This document shows positions 1 through 9,256 of a stretch of DNA of 12,924 bases, in pieces. Made by a program: the position numbers and the translations under genes. The stretch covers positions 1-12,924 of the forward strand of contig JAEZXM010000153.1 in the NCBI GenBank assembly GCA_023419875.1. Direction: 5' to 3'. The notes under the pieces are model-generated. The model was not told the DNA's origin, searched no databases, and saw nothing but the letters and a program-made list of their open reading frames with translations. Position 1 is the stretch's first letter. The number at the start of each line of letters is the position of its first letter. This stretch comes from Pseudomonadota bacterium. Its GTDB lineage: Bacteria; Myxococcota; Myxococcia; Myxococcales; Anaeromyxobacteraceae.

Positions 1-2323
<2,323 letters not shown>

Positions 2324-2327
<4 letters not shown>

Positions 2328-2351
2328 CTTTCGACCCCAGGGCGCTCTAGT
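2324..2351 (+). promoter_or_regulatory. Possible sigma-70-type promoter for greA
   Basis: TTGACT at 2324-2329 (5 of 6 to the -35 consensus) overlaps the carB stop codon. After 16 bases comes TCTAGT at 2346-2351 (4 of 6 to the -10 consensus). A start at about 2358 would give a greA leader of about 63 bases. This is a consensus match only; primary sigma preferences in this organism are not known from the sequence. Confidence 0.4.
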
Positions 2352-2362
2352 CATTTGAGGGT

Positions 2363-2401
2363 GCGGCCGCCCGGTATCCCGGGCAGGCCGCCCTGTTTTT
2401 T
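2363..2401 (+). terminator. Rho-independent terminator between carB and greA
   Basis: Left arm GCGGCCGCCCGG (2363-2374), loop TATC (2375-2378) and right arm CCGGGC-A-GGCCGC (2379-2391) form a 12-bp, all-GC stem with one bulged A at 2385. CCTG and six T follow (2396-2401). This is the only strong hairpin-plus-T-run I see in the window. It should end the carB transcript. Because the greA start is 20 bases downstream, it may also lie inside the greA leader. Confidence 0.88.
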
Positions 2402-2420
2402 GGCCAGCGAGGGATCGACG

Positions 2421-2945
2421 ATGTCCGAGCGCGTGCCCATGACGAAGAGCGGCCTCCTCCGGCTCAAGGAGGAGCTGAAGCGCCTCAAGGCGATCGAGCG
2501 GCCGCGGATCGTGCGCGAGATCGCGGAGGCGCGCTCCCACGGCGACCTCTCCGAGAACGCCGAGTACCACGCGGCCAAGGAGCGCCAGGGGCACATCGAG
2601 GGGCGGATCGCGCAGGTCGAGCACTGGATCGCGAGCGCCGAGGTGATCGACGTCAGCAAGCTCGCCGGCGATCGGGTGGTCTTCGGCGCGACGGTGCGCC
2701 TCGAGGACACCGACTCCGGCGACGAGGCCACCTACCGGATCGTCGGTGAGCTCGAGGCCGACCTGAAGCGGGGAAAGATCTCGGTGACGAGCCCGATCGC
2801 GCGCGCCCTCATCGGCCGGAGCGAAGGCGACACCGTGGTCGTCCGTACGCCGGGCGGGCAGAAGGAGTACGAGATCCAGGGCATCGACTTCGTGGAGGAG
2901 GAGCTGCCCCCCGAGATCGAGTCGGACGTCGGACCGGGGGCGTAG
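2421..2945 (+). CDS. greA: Transcription elongation factor GreA
   Basis: GreA enters the secondary channel of RNA polymerase and stimulates cleavage of backtracked RNA. The 174-residue product is a little longer than the 158-residue E. coli GreA. It has an N-terminal coiled coil (about residues 10-78) whose tip carries GDLSENAEYHAAKE. D42 and E45 match the two acidic tip residues (D41, E44) that coordinate magnesium in the polymerase active site. The C-terminal FKBP-like domain includes FGATV, TYRIVG, SPIARALIG and VVRTPGG, followed by an acidic tail. The frame is open further upstream, but that stretch covers the terminator. ATG 2421 is chosen because the E. coli protein aligns from it (MxxxPMT start) and GAGGG lies 8 bases before it. 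recG follows after 12 bases, so the two are probably co-transcribed. Confidence 0.97.
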   Translation: MSERVPMTKSGLLRLKEELKRLKAIERPRIVREIAEARSHGDLSENAEYHAAKERQGHIEGRIAQVEHWIASAEVIDVSKLAGDRVVFGATVRLEDTDSGDEATYRIVGELEADLKRGKISVTSPIARALIGRSEGDTVVVRTPGGQKEYEIQGIDFVEEELPPEIESDVGPGA

Positions 2946-2957
2946 GCTCCACGGTAC

Positions 2958-5483
2958 GTGAGCGGAACGGATCTGGGTGCGGCCGCACGGGCGCTCGAGG
3001 CCCTGCTCCCGCCGCTCAAGTTCGCGGTGAGGGACGGGTTCGCGGGGGCGGAGCGGCTCAAGGGCTTCGGCGAGATGGTGCGGGGGGCGGTGGCCCGGGC
3101 CCGCGGCTTCGGCGCGTCCGACTCGCAGGCCCTCCGCGGGCTGCTCGAGGTGGCGAGGGGGTTCGACGCTGCGCCGGCGGACGAGCGGCGGCGGGCCGTC
3201 GTGCGGATGGTCGCGCTGCTCGGAGGGCTCATCGTGCTGCCGGAGGAGCTCCGGCGGGTGGCGGCGAGCGGGCGGATCGCCGTGGAGCAACCGAGTCCGG
3301 AGCCGGGACCGGTGCGCACACCGGAATCGCAGGAGCAGCAGCCGCCGCGGCGGGTCATGGATCGTGCGCAGGCTCGCCGCCTCCTCCGGACGCGCCTCGC
3401 GGATCTCCCCCGGGCCCACCCGGCGCCTCGGGCGCTGCTCGAGGAGCGCGGACGCGAGACCGTGGAGTCCGCGCTCGAGTTCTGGCCGAAGGGTTACCAG
3501 GACCGCACCTCCGTCCGGAGGATCCGGGAGCTGCGCCTCGGCGACGAGGCGAGCGTGCTCGGGAAGGTCGTCGCCACGCGCACGCAGCGAATGCGGAACG
3601 GACGGCCCATCCTCAAGGTCACCGTCTCGGACGAGGACGGCAGGGCGGTGGGATCGTCGATCGAGCTCGCCTTCTTCAACCCGCCCGCCTGGCGCCTCCG
3701 GAGCTTCGCCGCGGGTGAGTCGCTCTTCGCCTCGGGCAAGGTGACCGAGGGGTTCGGCGGCCGGCGGCAGATGAGCCAGCCCGAGGTGGAGAAGGTCCAG
3801 CCCGGCGACTCGGCGAGCTTCGGGCGGATCGTTCCGTTCTGGGCCGGCCCGACGGACGCGCAGCACCCCTCGCTCCGCAAGCTCATGAAGCGCCTGTGCG
3901 ACGAGGTCGCGCCGCTCGCGCCGGACGACATTCCGCCCGAGATCCGGGCGCGCCGGGGCCTGCTCGGGCGGGGCGAGGCGCTCTCCCAGGTGCATTTCCC
4001 GCCGCCCGGGACGGACCCCGTGCAGGCGGGCGCGCGCGCGAGCCCGGCCTTCCGGCGGCTCGTCTTCGAGGAGCTGTTCTTCCTGCAGCTCGTCCTCGCC
4101 CGGCGGCGGCAGGGCGTGCGCGGCGCTCAGGGGATCGCCTTCGACGCCTCGCCCGCTTCGCTGGCCCGGGCCGTGGCGCCGCTTCCGTTCACGCTCACCC
4201 GCGCGCAGGAGCGGGTGCTGCGGGAGATCGCGCGGGACATGGCGCGGCCCGAGCCGATGAACCGGCTGCTCCAGGGTGACGTGGGGAGCGGGAAGACGGC
4301 GGTGGCGTTCGCCGCGATGATGCTGGCCGTGCACTCCGGGTGGCAGGCGGCGCTCATGGTCCCGACCGAGGTGCTCGCCGAGCAGCACGCGCGTACGCTC
4401 GCCGGGTGGCTCTCAGGGAGCGGCATCGAGGTGGCGCGCGTCGCGGCCGCCGCGCGCGGGAAGGAGCAGCGCGAGGCCCGGGCTGCGGTGGCCGAGGGGA
4501 GGGCGCGGATCGCGGTCGGGACGCACGCGCTGCTCGAGGAGGAGGTGGGGTTCGAGCGGCTCGGCCTCGTGGTCGTGGACGAGCAACACCGGTTCGGCGT
4601 CCTCCAGCGGGCGCGGCTCGTGGAGAAGGGTCGCCGCCCCGACGTCCTGGTGATGACGGCGACCCCCATCCCGCGCACGCTCGCCCTGGCGTTCTACGGC
4701 GATCTGGATCACTCCAAGATCGACGAGCTGCCTCCGGGCCGGACGCCGGTGGCGACGAAGCTGTACGGCGATTCCCAGCGGAAGGCCGCGTACGACCTCG
4801 CCCGGAGGGAGCTCGAGCACGGCCGGCAGGTGTTCGTCGTCTACCCACTCGTCGAGGAGAGCGAGAAGAGCGACCTCGCCGACGCGACCAGCGGGGCGGC
4901 GGAGCTCGCCCGCACCTTTCCCGGGCATCGCGTCGGGCTCCTGCACGGGCGCATGAAGGCCGACGAGAAGCGCGAGGTGATGGACCGGTTCCGGGAAGGT
5001 GAAGTGCACGTCCTCGTGGCGACCACGGTCATCGAGGTCGGGGTGGACGTCCCGAACGCCACCGTGATGATCGTCGAGCACGCCGAGCGGTTCGGCCTCT
5101 CGCAGCTCCACCAGCTCCGCGGGCGCGTGGGCCGCGGCGCCGCGCGGAGCCACTGCCTGCTCATCGCCCACTTCCGAAAGGCCGGGGACGACGCCCGGGA
5201 GCGGCTGCGCGCGATGGAAAAGACCCAGGACGGCTTCGAGCTGGCGCGCGTCGACCTCGGGATCCGCGGCCCCGGGGAGCTCGTCGGCACCCGCCAGTCC
5301 GGTCAGCGGCTCTTCGACGTCGCCGACCTCTACCGCGACGAGGCCATCCTCGAGGAGGCCCGCGAGGACGCGCTGGCGCTCGTGGAGGAGGACCCGGGGC
5401 TCGCCCGGCCCGAGCACGTTCCCGCCCGCGAGGCGCTGGCCGAGCGCTGGGCGGATCGGCTCTCGATCGCGCAGGTGGGGTGA
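2958..5483 (+). CDS. recG: ATP-dependent DNA helicase RecG with N-terminal extension
   Basis: RecG is a superfamily 2 double-strand translocase that remodels stalled forks and branch-migrates Holliday junctions. The product is 841 residues against 693 in E. coli. Residues 1-132 are an extra helical N-terminal part with a proline/glutamine-rich linker at 111-132. Then come the wedge/OB region (YQDRT at 180-184), the helicase core with Walker A GDVGSGKT at 440-447, the RecG-type DEQHRFG at 541-547, TATPIPRT at 567-574, LLHGRMK at 661-667, ATTVIEVGVDVPN at 688-700, QLRGRVGRG at 719-727, and the TRG-type segment RVDLGIRGPGELVGTRQSG at 764-782. The start is GTG 2958, 12 bases after greA; its ribosome site is weak. 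No catalytic residue is missing. Extended RecG forms are known, for example in Thermotoga, so the extension is notable but not unique. Confidence 0.96.
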   Translation: MSGTDLGAAARALEALLPPLKFAVRDGFAGAERLKGFGEMVRGAVARARGFGASDSQALRGLLEVARGFDAAPADERRRAVVRMVALLGGLIVLPEELRRVAASGRIAVEQPSPEPGPVRTPESQEQQPPRRVMDRAQARRLLRTRLADLPRAHPAPRALLEERGRETVESALEFWPKGYQDRTSVRRIRELRLGDEASVLGKVVATRTQRMRNGRPILKVTVSDEDGRAVGSSIELAFFNPPAWRLRSFAAGESLFASGKVTEGFGGRRQMSQPEVEKVQPGDSASFGRIVPFWAGPTDAQHPSLRKLMKRLCDEVAPLAPDDIPPEIRARRGLLGRGEALSQVHFPPPGTDPVQAGARASPAFRRLVFEELFFLQLVLARRRQGVRGAQGIAFDASPASLARAVAPLPFTLTRAQERVLREIARDMARPEPMNRLLQGDVGSGKTAVAFAAMMLAVHSGWQAALMVPTEVLAEQHARTLAGWLSGSGIEVARVAAAARGKEQREARAAVAEGRARIAVGTHALLEEEVGFERLGLVVVDEQHRFGVLQRARLVEKGRRPDVLVMTATPIPRTLALAFYGDLDHSKIDELPPGRTPVATKLYGDSQRKAAYDLARRELEHGRQVFVVYPLVEESEKSDLADATSGAAELARTFPGHRVGLLHGRMKADEKREVMDRFREGEVHVLVATTVIEVGVDVPNATVMIVEHAERFGLSQLHQLRGRVGRGAARSHCLLIAHFRKAGDDARERLRAMEKTQDGFELARVDLGIRGPGELVGTRQSGQRLFDVADLYRDEAILEEAREDALALVEEDPGLARPEHVPAREALAERWADRLSIAQVG

Positions 5484-5533
5484 GGGCTGTGCTGGACGTG
5501 AACCGGGGCCCGACTCTCCGCTACGATCCCCCC

Positions 5534-6163
5534 GTGAGCGCCGCGCTCGCACGCCGCCTGGAGGCGATGGGGATCCACTCGGCCCGCGTCCTCGATGCGG
5601 TCGTCCGGGTCGACCGGGCGCGCTTCCTCCCGCCGGAGCGGAGGGAGGAGGCGGACGGCGACTGGCCCATCCCCATCGGCTTCGGTCAGACGATCTCCCA
5701 GCCGTTCATCGCAGCGTACATGACCGAGCGGCTCGGGCTCGCCGGCGAGGAGCGGGTGCTCGAGGTGGGAACCGGGTCGGGGTACCAGACGGCGCTCCTC
5801 GCCGAGCTCGCACGGAAGGTCTACTCGCTCGAGATCGTCCCCGAGCTCGCGGCCCGGGCGCGGGCGCTGCTCCTCGACGAGCTCGGCCTCGTGAACGTGA
5901 GGCTGCGCCAGGGCGACGGTGCGCTGGGGTGGCCGGAGGAGGCGCCGTTCGACCGGATCCTGGTCGCGGCGGCGGCGCCCGCGGTCCCGCCAGCGCTGCT
6001 CGAACAGCTGGCACCCGGGGGCCGCATGATCCTGCCCGTCGGGGCGGACCCCGGCGGACAGGCCCTGCGGGTCGTCGATCGGCGTGAGGACGGCGGGTAT
6101 GTCGAGGTGGACGTGCTCGGGGTGCGGTTCGTCCCCCTCACGCGCGCCCCGCCCGCGCGGTAG
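5534..6163 (+). CDS. pcm: Protein-L-isoaspartate O-methyltransferase
   Basis: Pcm transfers a methyl group from S-adenosylmethionine to isoaspartyl residues of damaged proteins, starting their repair to normal aspartate. From GTG 5534 the product has 209 residues, nearly the same as E. coli Pcm (208). GQTISQP (residues 51-57) is the family signature around the active site. EVGTGSGYQ (77-85) is SAM motif I, and PFDRILVAAAAP and the C-terminal VRFVPL are also typical. The start is uncertain: the frame is open back to GTG 5480, which overlaps the recG stop (GTGA), and GTG 5498 has GAGGG 11 bases upstream. I chose 5534 because family similarity begins there. Whichever is used, the gene abuts recG and is likely in the same operon. 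Confidence 0.93.
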   Translation: MSAALARRLEAMGIHSARVLDAVVRVDRARFLPPERREEADGDWPIPIGFGQTISQPFIAAYMTERLGLAGEERVLEVGTGSGYQTALLAELARKVYSLEIVPELAARARALLLDELGLVNVRLRQGDGALGWPEEAPFDRILVAAAAPAVPPALLEQLAPGGRMILPVGADPGGQALRVVDRREDGGYVEVDVLGVRFVPLTRAPPAR

Positions 6164-6209
6164 ACTCGTCCTGCTCGCCCCTCGGGCCCGGGGGTGACCG
6201 GAGGCGCCG

Positions 6210-6746
6210 ATGGTCGTCTGTCCGCTCTGCGAGCACACGCAAGCCGGCGGCATGGAATGCGAAGCGTGCGGTCGATCCTTGGCCGGCGGCTGGCCGGATC
6301 CGGCAGCGTTTCCACCGCTCGAGGGGCTCGAGCCCACGCTGTCCCCGCCCGCAGACGCGCCCGCGGACGTCGTCCCCGGGCTGGAGGTGACCTCCCACGC
6401 GCCCGTGGGCGTGCCCCCCTCGGAGACCGTCCCCGACCTCGAGCCGACGCCCGCGGCGCCCGTGGACGTGTCGGTCGAGCCGCTCGCCGGCATGGACCGG
6501 GGCCTCGACGGGCTCCCGGACGATGCGCCCACCCCGTTCCCCGCCCTGGTGGTCTGCCGCTATTGCCGGACCGAGGCGGCGCTCGGGGAGCGCATCTGCG
6601 CACGCTGCGGAATGCGCCTCCCGGCGCTGGCGCTGGTTCCGACCCCGCTCGCCCTCGAGGAGGAGAAGCCGCGCACGTGCAGCTGCGGCACCCCGGTCCG
6701 GGGCTCCCGCTGCCCGTCGTGCGGGGCGCGGCTCGCGAGCTCGTGA
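6210..6746 (+). CDS. Triple zinc-ribbon protein of unknown function
   Basis: This 178-residue protein matches no named family I recognise. It has three putative zinc-binding clusters. The first is C4/C7 with C17/C20 at the N-terminus, the second is C116/C119 with C130/C133 in the classic CRYC...CARCG form, and the third is C157/C159 with C168/C171 (CSC...CPSCG) near the C-terminus. Residues 21-112 form a proline-, valine- and acid-rich low-complexity linker with repeated P-x-D/E-V units that is probably disordered. There is no signal peptide or membrane helix, so it should be cytoplasmic. ATG 6210 is well placed, with GGAGG at 6200-6204 just upstream. It lies 46 bases after pcm and 64 before thrC. 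Such ribbons often bind nucleic acid or proteins, but nothing here shows a partner. Confidence 0.85.
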   Translation: MVVCPLCEHTQAGGMECEACGRSLAGGWPDPAAFPPLEGLEPTLSPPADAPADVVPGLEVTSHAPVGVPPSETVPDLEPTPAAPVDVSVEPLAGMDRGLDGLPDDAPTPFPALVVCRYCRTEAALGERICARCGMRLPALALVPTPLALEEEKPRTCSCGTPVRGSRCPSCGARLASS

Positions 6747-6747
6747 C

Positions 6748-6782
6748 GGCCGCTGCGGCGCTGGATGCCCTTGCCAGCGGCC
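6748..6782 (+). other. Hairpin upstream of thrC
   Basis: GGCCGCTG (6748-6755) and CAGCGGCC (6775-6782) are perfect 8-base inverted repeats around a 19-base loop. The right arm can instead pair closer in: CGCTGG (6759-6764) with CCAGCG (6774-6779) around a 9-base loop. No T-run follows, so it is not a standard terminator. It begins two bases after the stop of the zinc-ribbon gene and ends 28 bases before the thrC start. Confidence 0.4.
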
Positions 6783-6810
6783 CTGGCCCCCGGCAAATTG
6801 GCCGACTCCT

Positions 6811-8178
6811 ATGCCCGACGCCGCCAAGTCCCCGTTCTCCTCCTGGTTCCGATGCGCCGAAGGTTGCGACTTCCGCGCCTCGCTCACCGAGGTCGTCTAC
6901 CAGTGCCCGCGCTGCGGTGGCCTCCTCGAGGTCGAGCACGACGTCGCGGCGCTGCACCGCCGGACGGCCGCGGAGTGGAAGGCGCTCTTCGAGGAGCGAT
7001 ACCGCGGGGGCGCATGGCCGTACGGCTCCGGCGTGTGGGGCAAGAAGGAGTGGGTCTACCCGGAGCTCGCGGTCGAGAACGTGGTCTCGATGGGCGAGGG
7101 GGCGAGTCCACTCCTGCGGGTGGACCGGTACGCGAAGGAGATCGGCCTCTCCGAGGTCTGGGTGAAGCAGTGCGGGGTCACCCACACCGGGTCCTTCAAG
7201 GACCTGGGCATGACCGTGCTCGTCTCGGCGGTGAAGGAGATGCAGGCGCGCGGATCGGCGGTGCGGGCGGTCGCCTGCGCCTCGACCGGCGACACCTCGG
7301 CCGCGCTCGCCGCGTACTGCGCCGCCGCGGGGATCCCCGCCGTGGTGCTGCTCCCGCGCGGGAAGATCTCCACCGCCCAGCTCGTCCAGCCGATCTCGAA
7401 CGGCGCGCTGGTGCTCGAGCTCGACACCGACTTCGACGGCTGCATGAAGGTGGTGAAGGAGCTGTCGCAGACGAAGGACATCTACCTCGCGAACTCGATG
7501 AACTCGCTCCGCATCGAGGGGCAGAAGACGGCCTCGATCGAGGTCGCCCAGCAGCTCGGCTGGAGATCGCCGGACTGGATCGTCATCCCCGGCGGAAACC
7601 TCGGGAACTCGAGCGCGGTGGGGAAGGGGTTCCAGCTCCTCCGGGATCTCGGCCTCGTGGACCGGCTCCCCCGGCTCGTCGTGGCGCAGGCGGAGAACGC
7701 GAACCCGCTCTGGCGCAGCACCACCGGTGCGGGGCGGAAGCCCACCGCGGCGGTGCAGGTGGAGCCCGTGCCGGCGCAGAAGACGCTCGCAAGCGCGATC
7801 CAGATCGGCGCGCCGGTGTCGGCGAAGCGCGCCCTGCGCGCGCTCGAGGCGCTCGACGGGATCGTCGAGCAGGCCAGCGAGCAGGAGCTGGCGGACGCTG
7901 GGGCGCGTGCCGATCGCGCGGGCCTCTTCACCTGTCCGCACACGGCCGTCGCGCGCGCGGCCCTCGAGAAGCTGGCGTCGCGAGGGGTGGTGAAGCGGGG
8001 TGACCAGGTGGTGGTGGTCTCGACCGCCCACGGGCTCAAGTTCTCGGACTTCAAGACCGGGTATCATGACGGGACGCTTCCGGGCATCGCGTCGCCCCTC
8101 AGGAACCCTGGGGTGAAGCTGCCCGCCTCGCTGGGCGCGGTGCAGGACGCGATCACCGCCCGCTTCGGGAAGGGTTGA
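6811..8178 (+). CDS. thrC: Threonine synthase
   Basis: ThrC is a PLP-dependent fold-type II enzyme that converts O-phosphohomoserine to threonine and phosphate, the last step of threonine synthesis. The 455-residue product starts with a small zinc-ribbon-like part (C15, C19, C32, C35; CPRCGGLLEVEHD), as in the shorter archaeal/plant-like ThrC class. The PLP lysine is K130 in THTGSFKDLGMT. ASTGDTSAALAAY (157-169) is the substrate loop, GGNLGNSSA (261-269) binds the cofactor phosphate, and CPHTA (375-379) is near the C-terminal active-site region. The frame is open far upstream, but that part overlaps the zinc-ribbon gene in another frame. ATG 6811 is chosen because conserved sequence begins just after it; its ribosome site is weak. 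The stop overlaps a TTG and lies 8 bases before the next ATG. Confidence 0.95.
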   Translation: MPDAAKSPFSSWFRCAEGCDFRASLTEVVYQCPRCGGLLEVEHDVAALHRRTAAEWKALFEERYRGGAWPYGSGVWGKKEWVYPELAVENVVSMGEGASPLLRVDRYAKEIGLSEVWVKQCGVTHTGSFKDLGMTVLVSAVKEMQARGSAVRAVACASTGDTSAALAAYCAAAGIPAVVLLPRGKISTAQLVQPISNGALVLELDTDFDGCMKVVKELSQTKDIYLANSMNSLRIEGQKTASIEVAQQLGWRSPDWIVIPGGNLGNSSAVGKGFQLLRDLGLVDRLPRLVVAQAENANPLWRSTTGAGRKPTAAVQVEPVPAQKTLASAIQIGAPVSAKRALRALEALDGIVEQASEQELADAGARADRAGLFTCPHTAVARAALEKLASRGVVKRGDQVVVVSTAHGLKFSDFKTGYHDGTLPGIASPLRNPGVKLPASLGAVQDAITARFGKG

Positions 8179-8186
8179 GCCGAGCG

Positions 8187-8591
8187 ATGTACGACGCCGG
8201 GATCGAGCGAAGGGATGGAACCCACCAGGACCCGGAGGAGCGCGGCCAGGCGGCGCTCCGTCCAGAGCATGACGCGCTCGCGAGGCGGCTCGCCGTCCGC
8301 CGCTCGGTCGAGGCGCTCCGCCGGGGAGCGATCCTCGGCTTCCTGGGGCTCGTCACGCTGGGCACGTCGTGGGGACTGCTCTGGGACCGGTACGGCAAGA
8401 CGCCGACCGCGTTCGCCCTCGCACACACGGAGGCGTACCGGTTCGGCTTCCTGGTGACGGGCGTGGGTGCGGTCCTCCTGTTCCTCGGGAGCGCCGTCGC
8501 GCTCCTGCGCTGGCGGCGGCTCGCCCGCGAAGAGGATCGGCTCTTCGCCCGGCTGCGCGAGCTCCGGCGAGCGCTGGGGATCGACGCGTGA
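8187..8591 (+). CDS. Small membrane protein with two transmembrane helices
   Basis: I do not recognise this 134-residue protein. It has a charged, hydrophilic N-terminus (1-46) ending in an arginine-rich stretch. Two hydrophobic helices follow at about 47-66 (AILGFLGLVTLGTSWGLL) and 86-107 (FGFLVTGVGAVLLFLGSAVALL). A basic/acidic helix at 108-131 (RWRRLAREEDRLFARLRELRR) could form a short coiled coil. Basic residues flank both helices on the outer sides, so both ends are probably cytoplasmic, with a loop of about 19 residues outside. ATG 8187 was chosen; a TTG at 8175 overlapping the thrC stop would add four residues. Its stop overlaps the tmk start. Third-position GC and the overlaps support it as a real gene, but no function can be assigned. 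Confidence 0.8.
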   Translation: MYDAGIERRDGTHQDPEERGQAALRPEHDALARRLAVRRSVEALRRGAILGFLGLVTLGTSWGLLWDRYGKTPTAFALAHTEAYRFGFLVTGVGAVLLFLGSAVALLRWRRLAREEDRLFARLRELRRALGIDA

Positions 8592-9256
8592 TCTCCGCGC
8601 GCACAGGCACGCGGACGCGATCCCGCCGGCCGCGGCGAACGGGCCGCTTCGTGGTCCTCGAAGGCCTCGACGGCGCCGGCACCACCACGCAGGCCCGCCT
8701 CCTGTGCGAGGCCCTCCGCTCGGCCGGGCGTCGCGTGCACCCGACGGCCGAGCCGTCGAGCGGCCCGGCGGGCGCGCTCGTACGCCAGATCCTCTCCCGG
8801 CGGGTGGCGGGACCGGACGGCGGCTTCGATCCCACCGCGCTGGCGCTGCTCTTCGCCGCCGACCGCCTGGACCACGTCGCCGCCGAGATCGGCCCCAAGC
8901 TGCGCGCCGGGTTCGACGTCGTCTCGGACCGCTTCACGCTCTCCTCGCTCGCCTACCAGGGCGTGACCACCGGCGACATGGCGTGGGTCGAGCGCGTGAA
9001 CGCCTGCGCCGCAGTCCCCGATCTCACGGTCTTTCTCCGCGTGCGCGCGGCGGTCGCCTTCCGGCGTCGGCGAGCCGAGACCGTCGATCGGGAGATCTTC
9101 GAGGTCGGCCCGTTCCAGCGGAAGGTGGCGGCGAGCTACGACCGTGCCATCAGGGTCCTCCGGGGACGGGGCCAGCGGATCGTCGAGGTGGACGGCGAGG
9201 CCTCCGTCGAAGCCGTGGCCGCGGCGGTGCGGGCGGAGGTGGAGGAGCTCCGGTGA
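8588..9256 (+). CDS. tmk: Thymidylate kinase (dTMP kinase) with variant P-loop
   Basis: Tmk phosphorylates dTMP to dTDP for dTTP synthesis. The product is 222 residues (E. coli 213), with a basic, arginine-rich N-terminal extension of about 18 residues. Family marks include EGLDGAG at 25-31, TAEPSSGPAG for the dTMP site, the SDRFTLSSLAYQG segment (DRY/DRF motif), PDLTVFL, and a LID segment RRRRAETVDREIFE. The P-loop reads G26-LDGAG-T32-T33-T34: the usual lysine is threonine. The LDV after PDLT is LRV. The codons are ACC ACC ACG, so one misread base cannot turn T32 into lysine. The start GTG 8588 overlaps the previous stop (GTGA), with GGGA 7 bases upstream. The family assignment is firm; full activity is less certain. 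Confidence 0.9.
   Translation: MISARTGTRTRSRRPRRTGRFVVLEGLDGAGTTTQARLLCEALRSAGRRVHPTAEPSSGPAGALVRQILSRRVAGPDGGFDPTALALLFAADRLDHVAAEIGPKLRAGFDVVSDRFTLSSLAYQGVTTGDMAWVERVNACAAVPDLTVFLRVRAAVAFRRRRAETVDREIFEVGPFQRKVAASYDRAIRVLRGRGQRIVEVDGEASVEAVAAAVRAEVEELR
9241..9247 (+). promoter_or_regulatory. Ribosome binding site inside tmk for the CinA-like gene
   Basis: GGAGGAG lies 5 bases before GTG 9253 and inside the last codons of tmk. It decides this start within a frame that is open for hundreds of bases upstream. Confidence 0.7.

Noticed and set aside
4413..5552. A 379-codon open frame on the - strand across recG
   Set aside because: It is the shadow of the RecG helicase core, with no family motif and no ribosome site.
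6164..6209. CGGGCCCG palindrome (6183-6190) between pcm and the zinc-ribbon gene as a possible terminator
   Set aside because: It has no loop and no T-run. In DNA this GC-rich such palindromes are common.
6317..6333. Perfect inverted repeat GCTCGAG-GGG-CTCGAGC
   Set aside because: It lies inside the zinc-ribbon coding region and follows from two similar Leu-Glu codon pairs. The 3-base loop and coding position make a regulatory role unlikely.
6771..6799. Promoter candidate TTGCCA-17-CAAATT before thrC
   Set aside because: The -10 matches only 3 of 6 positions and the start would leave a leader of only about 5 bases. Read-through from the upstream genes explains expression better.
5821..8067. 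A 748-codon open frame on the - strand across pcm, the zinc-ribbon gene and thrC
   Set aside because: It is antisense to three well-supported genes. Its product is compositionally biased (Arg, Gly, Pro, His) and has no recognisable motif. High GC removes stop codons from shadow frames.
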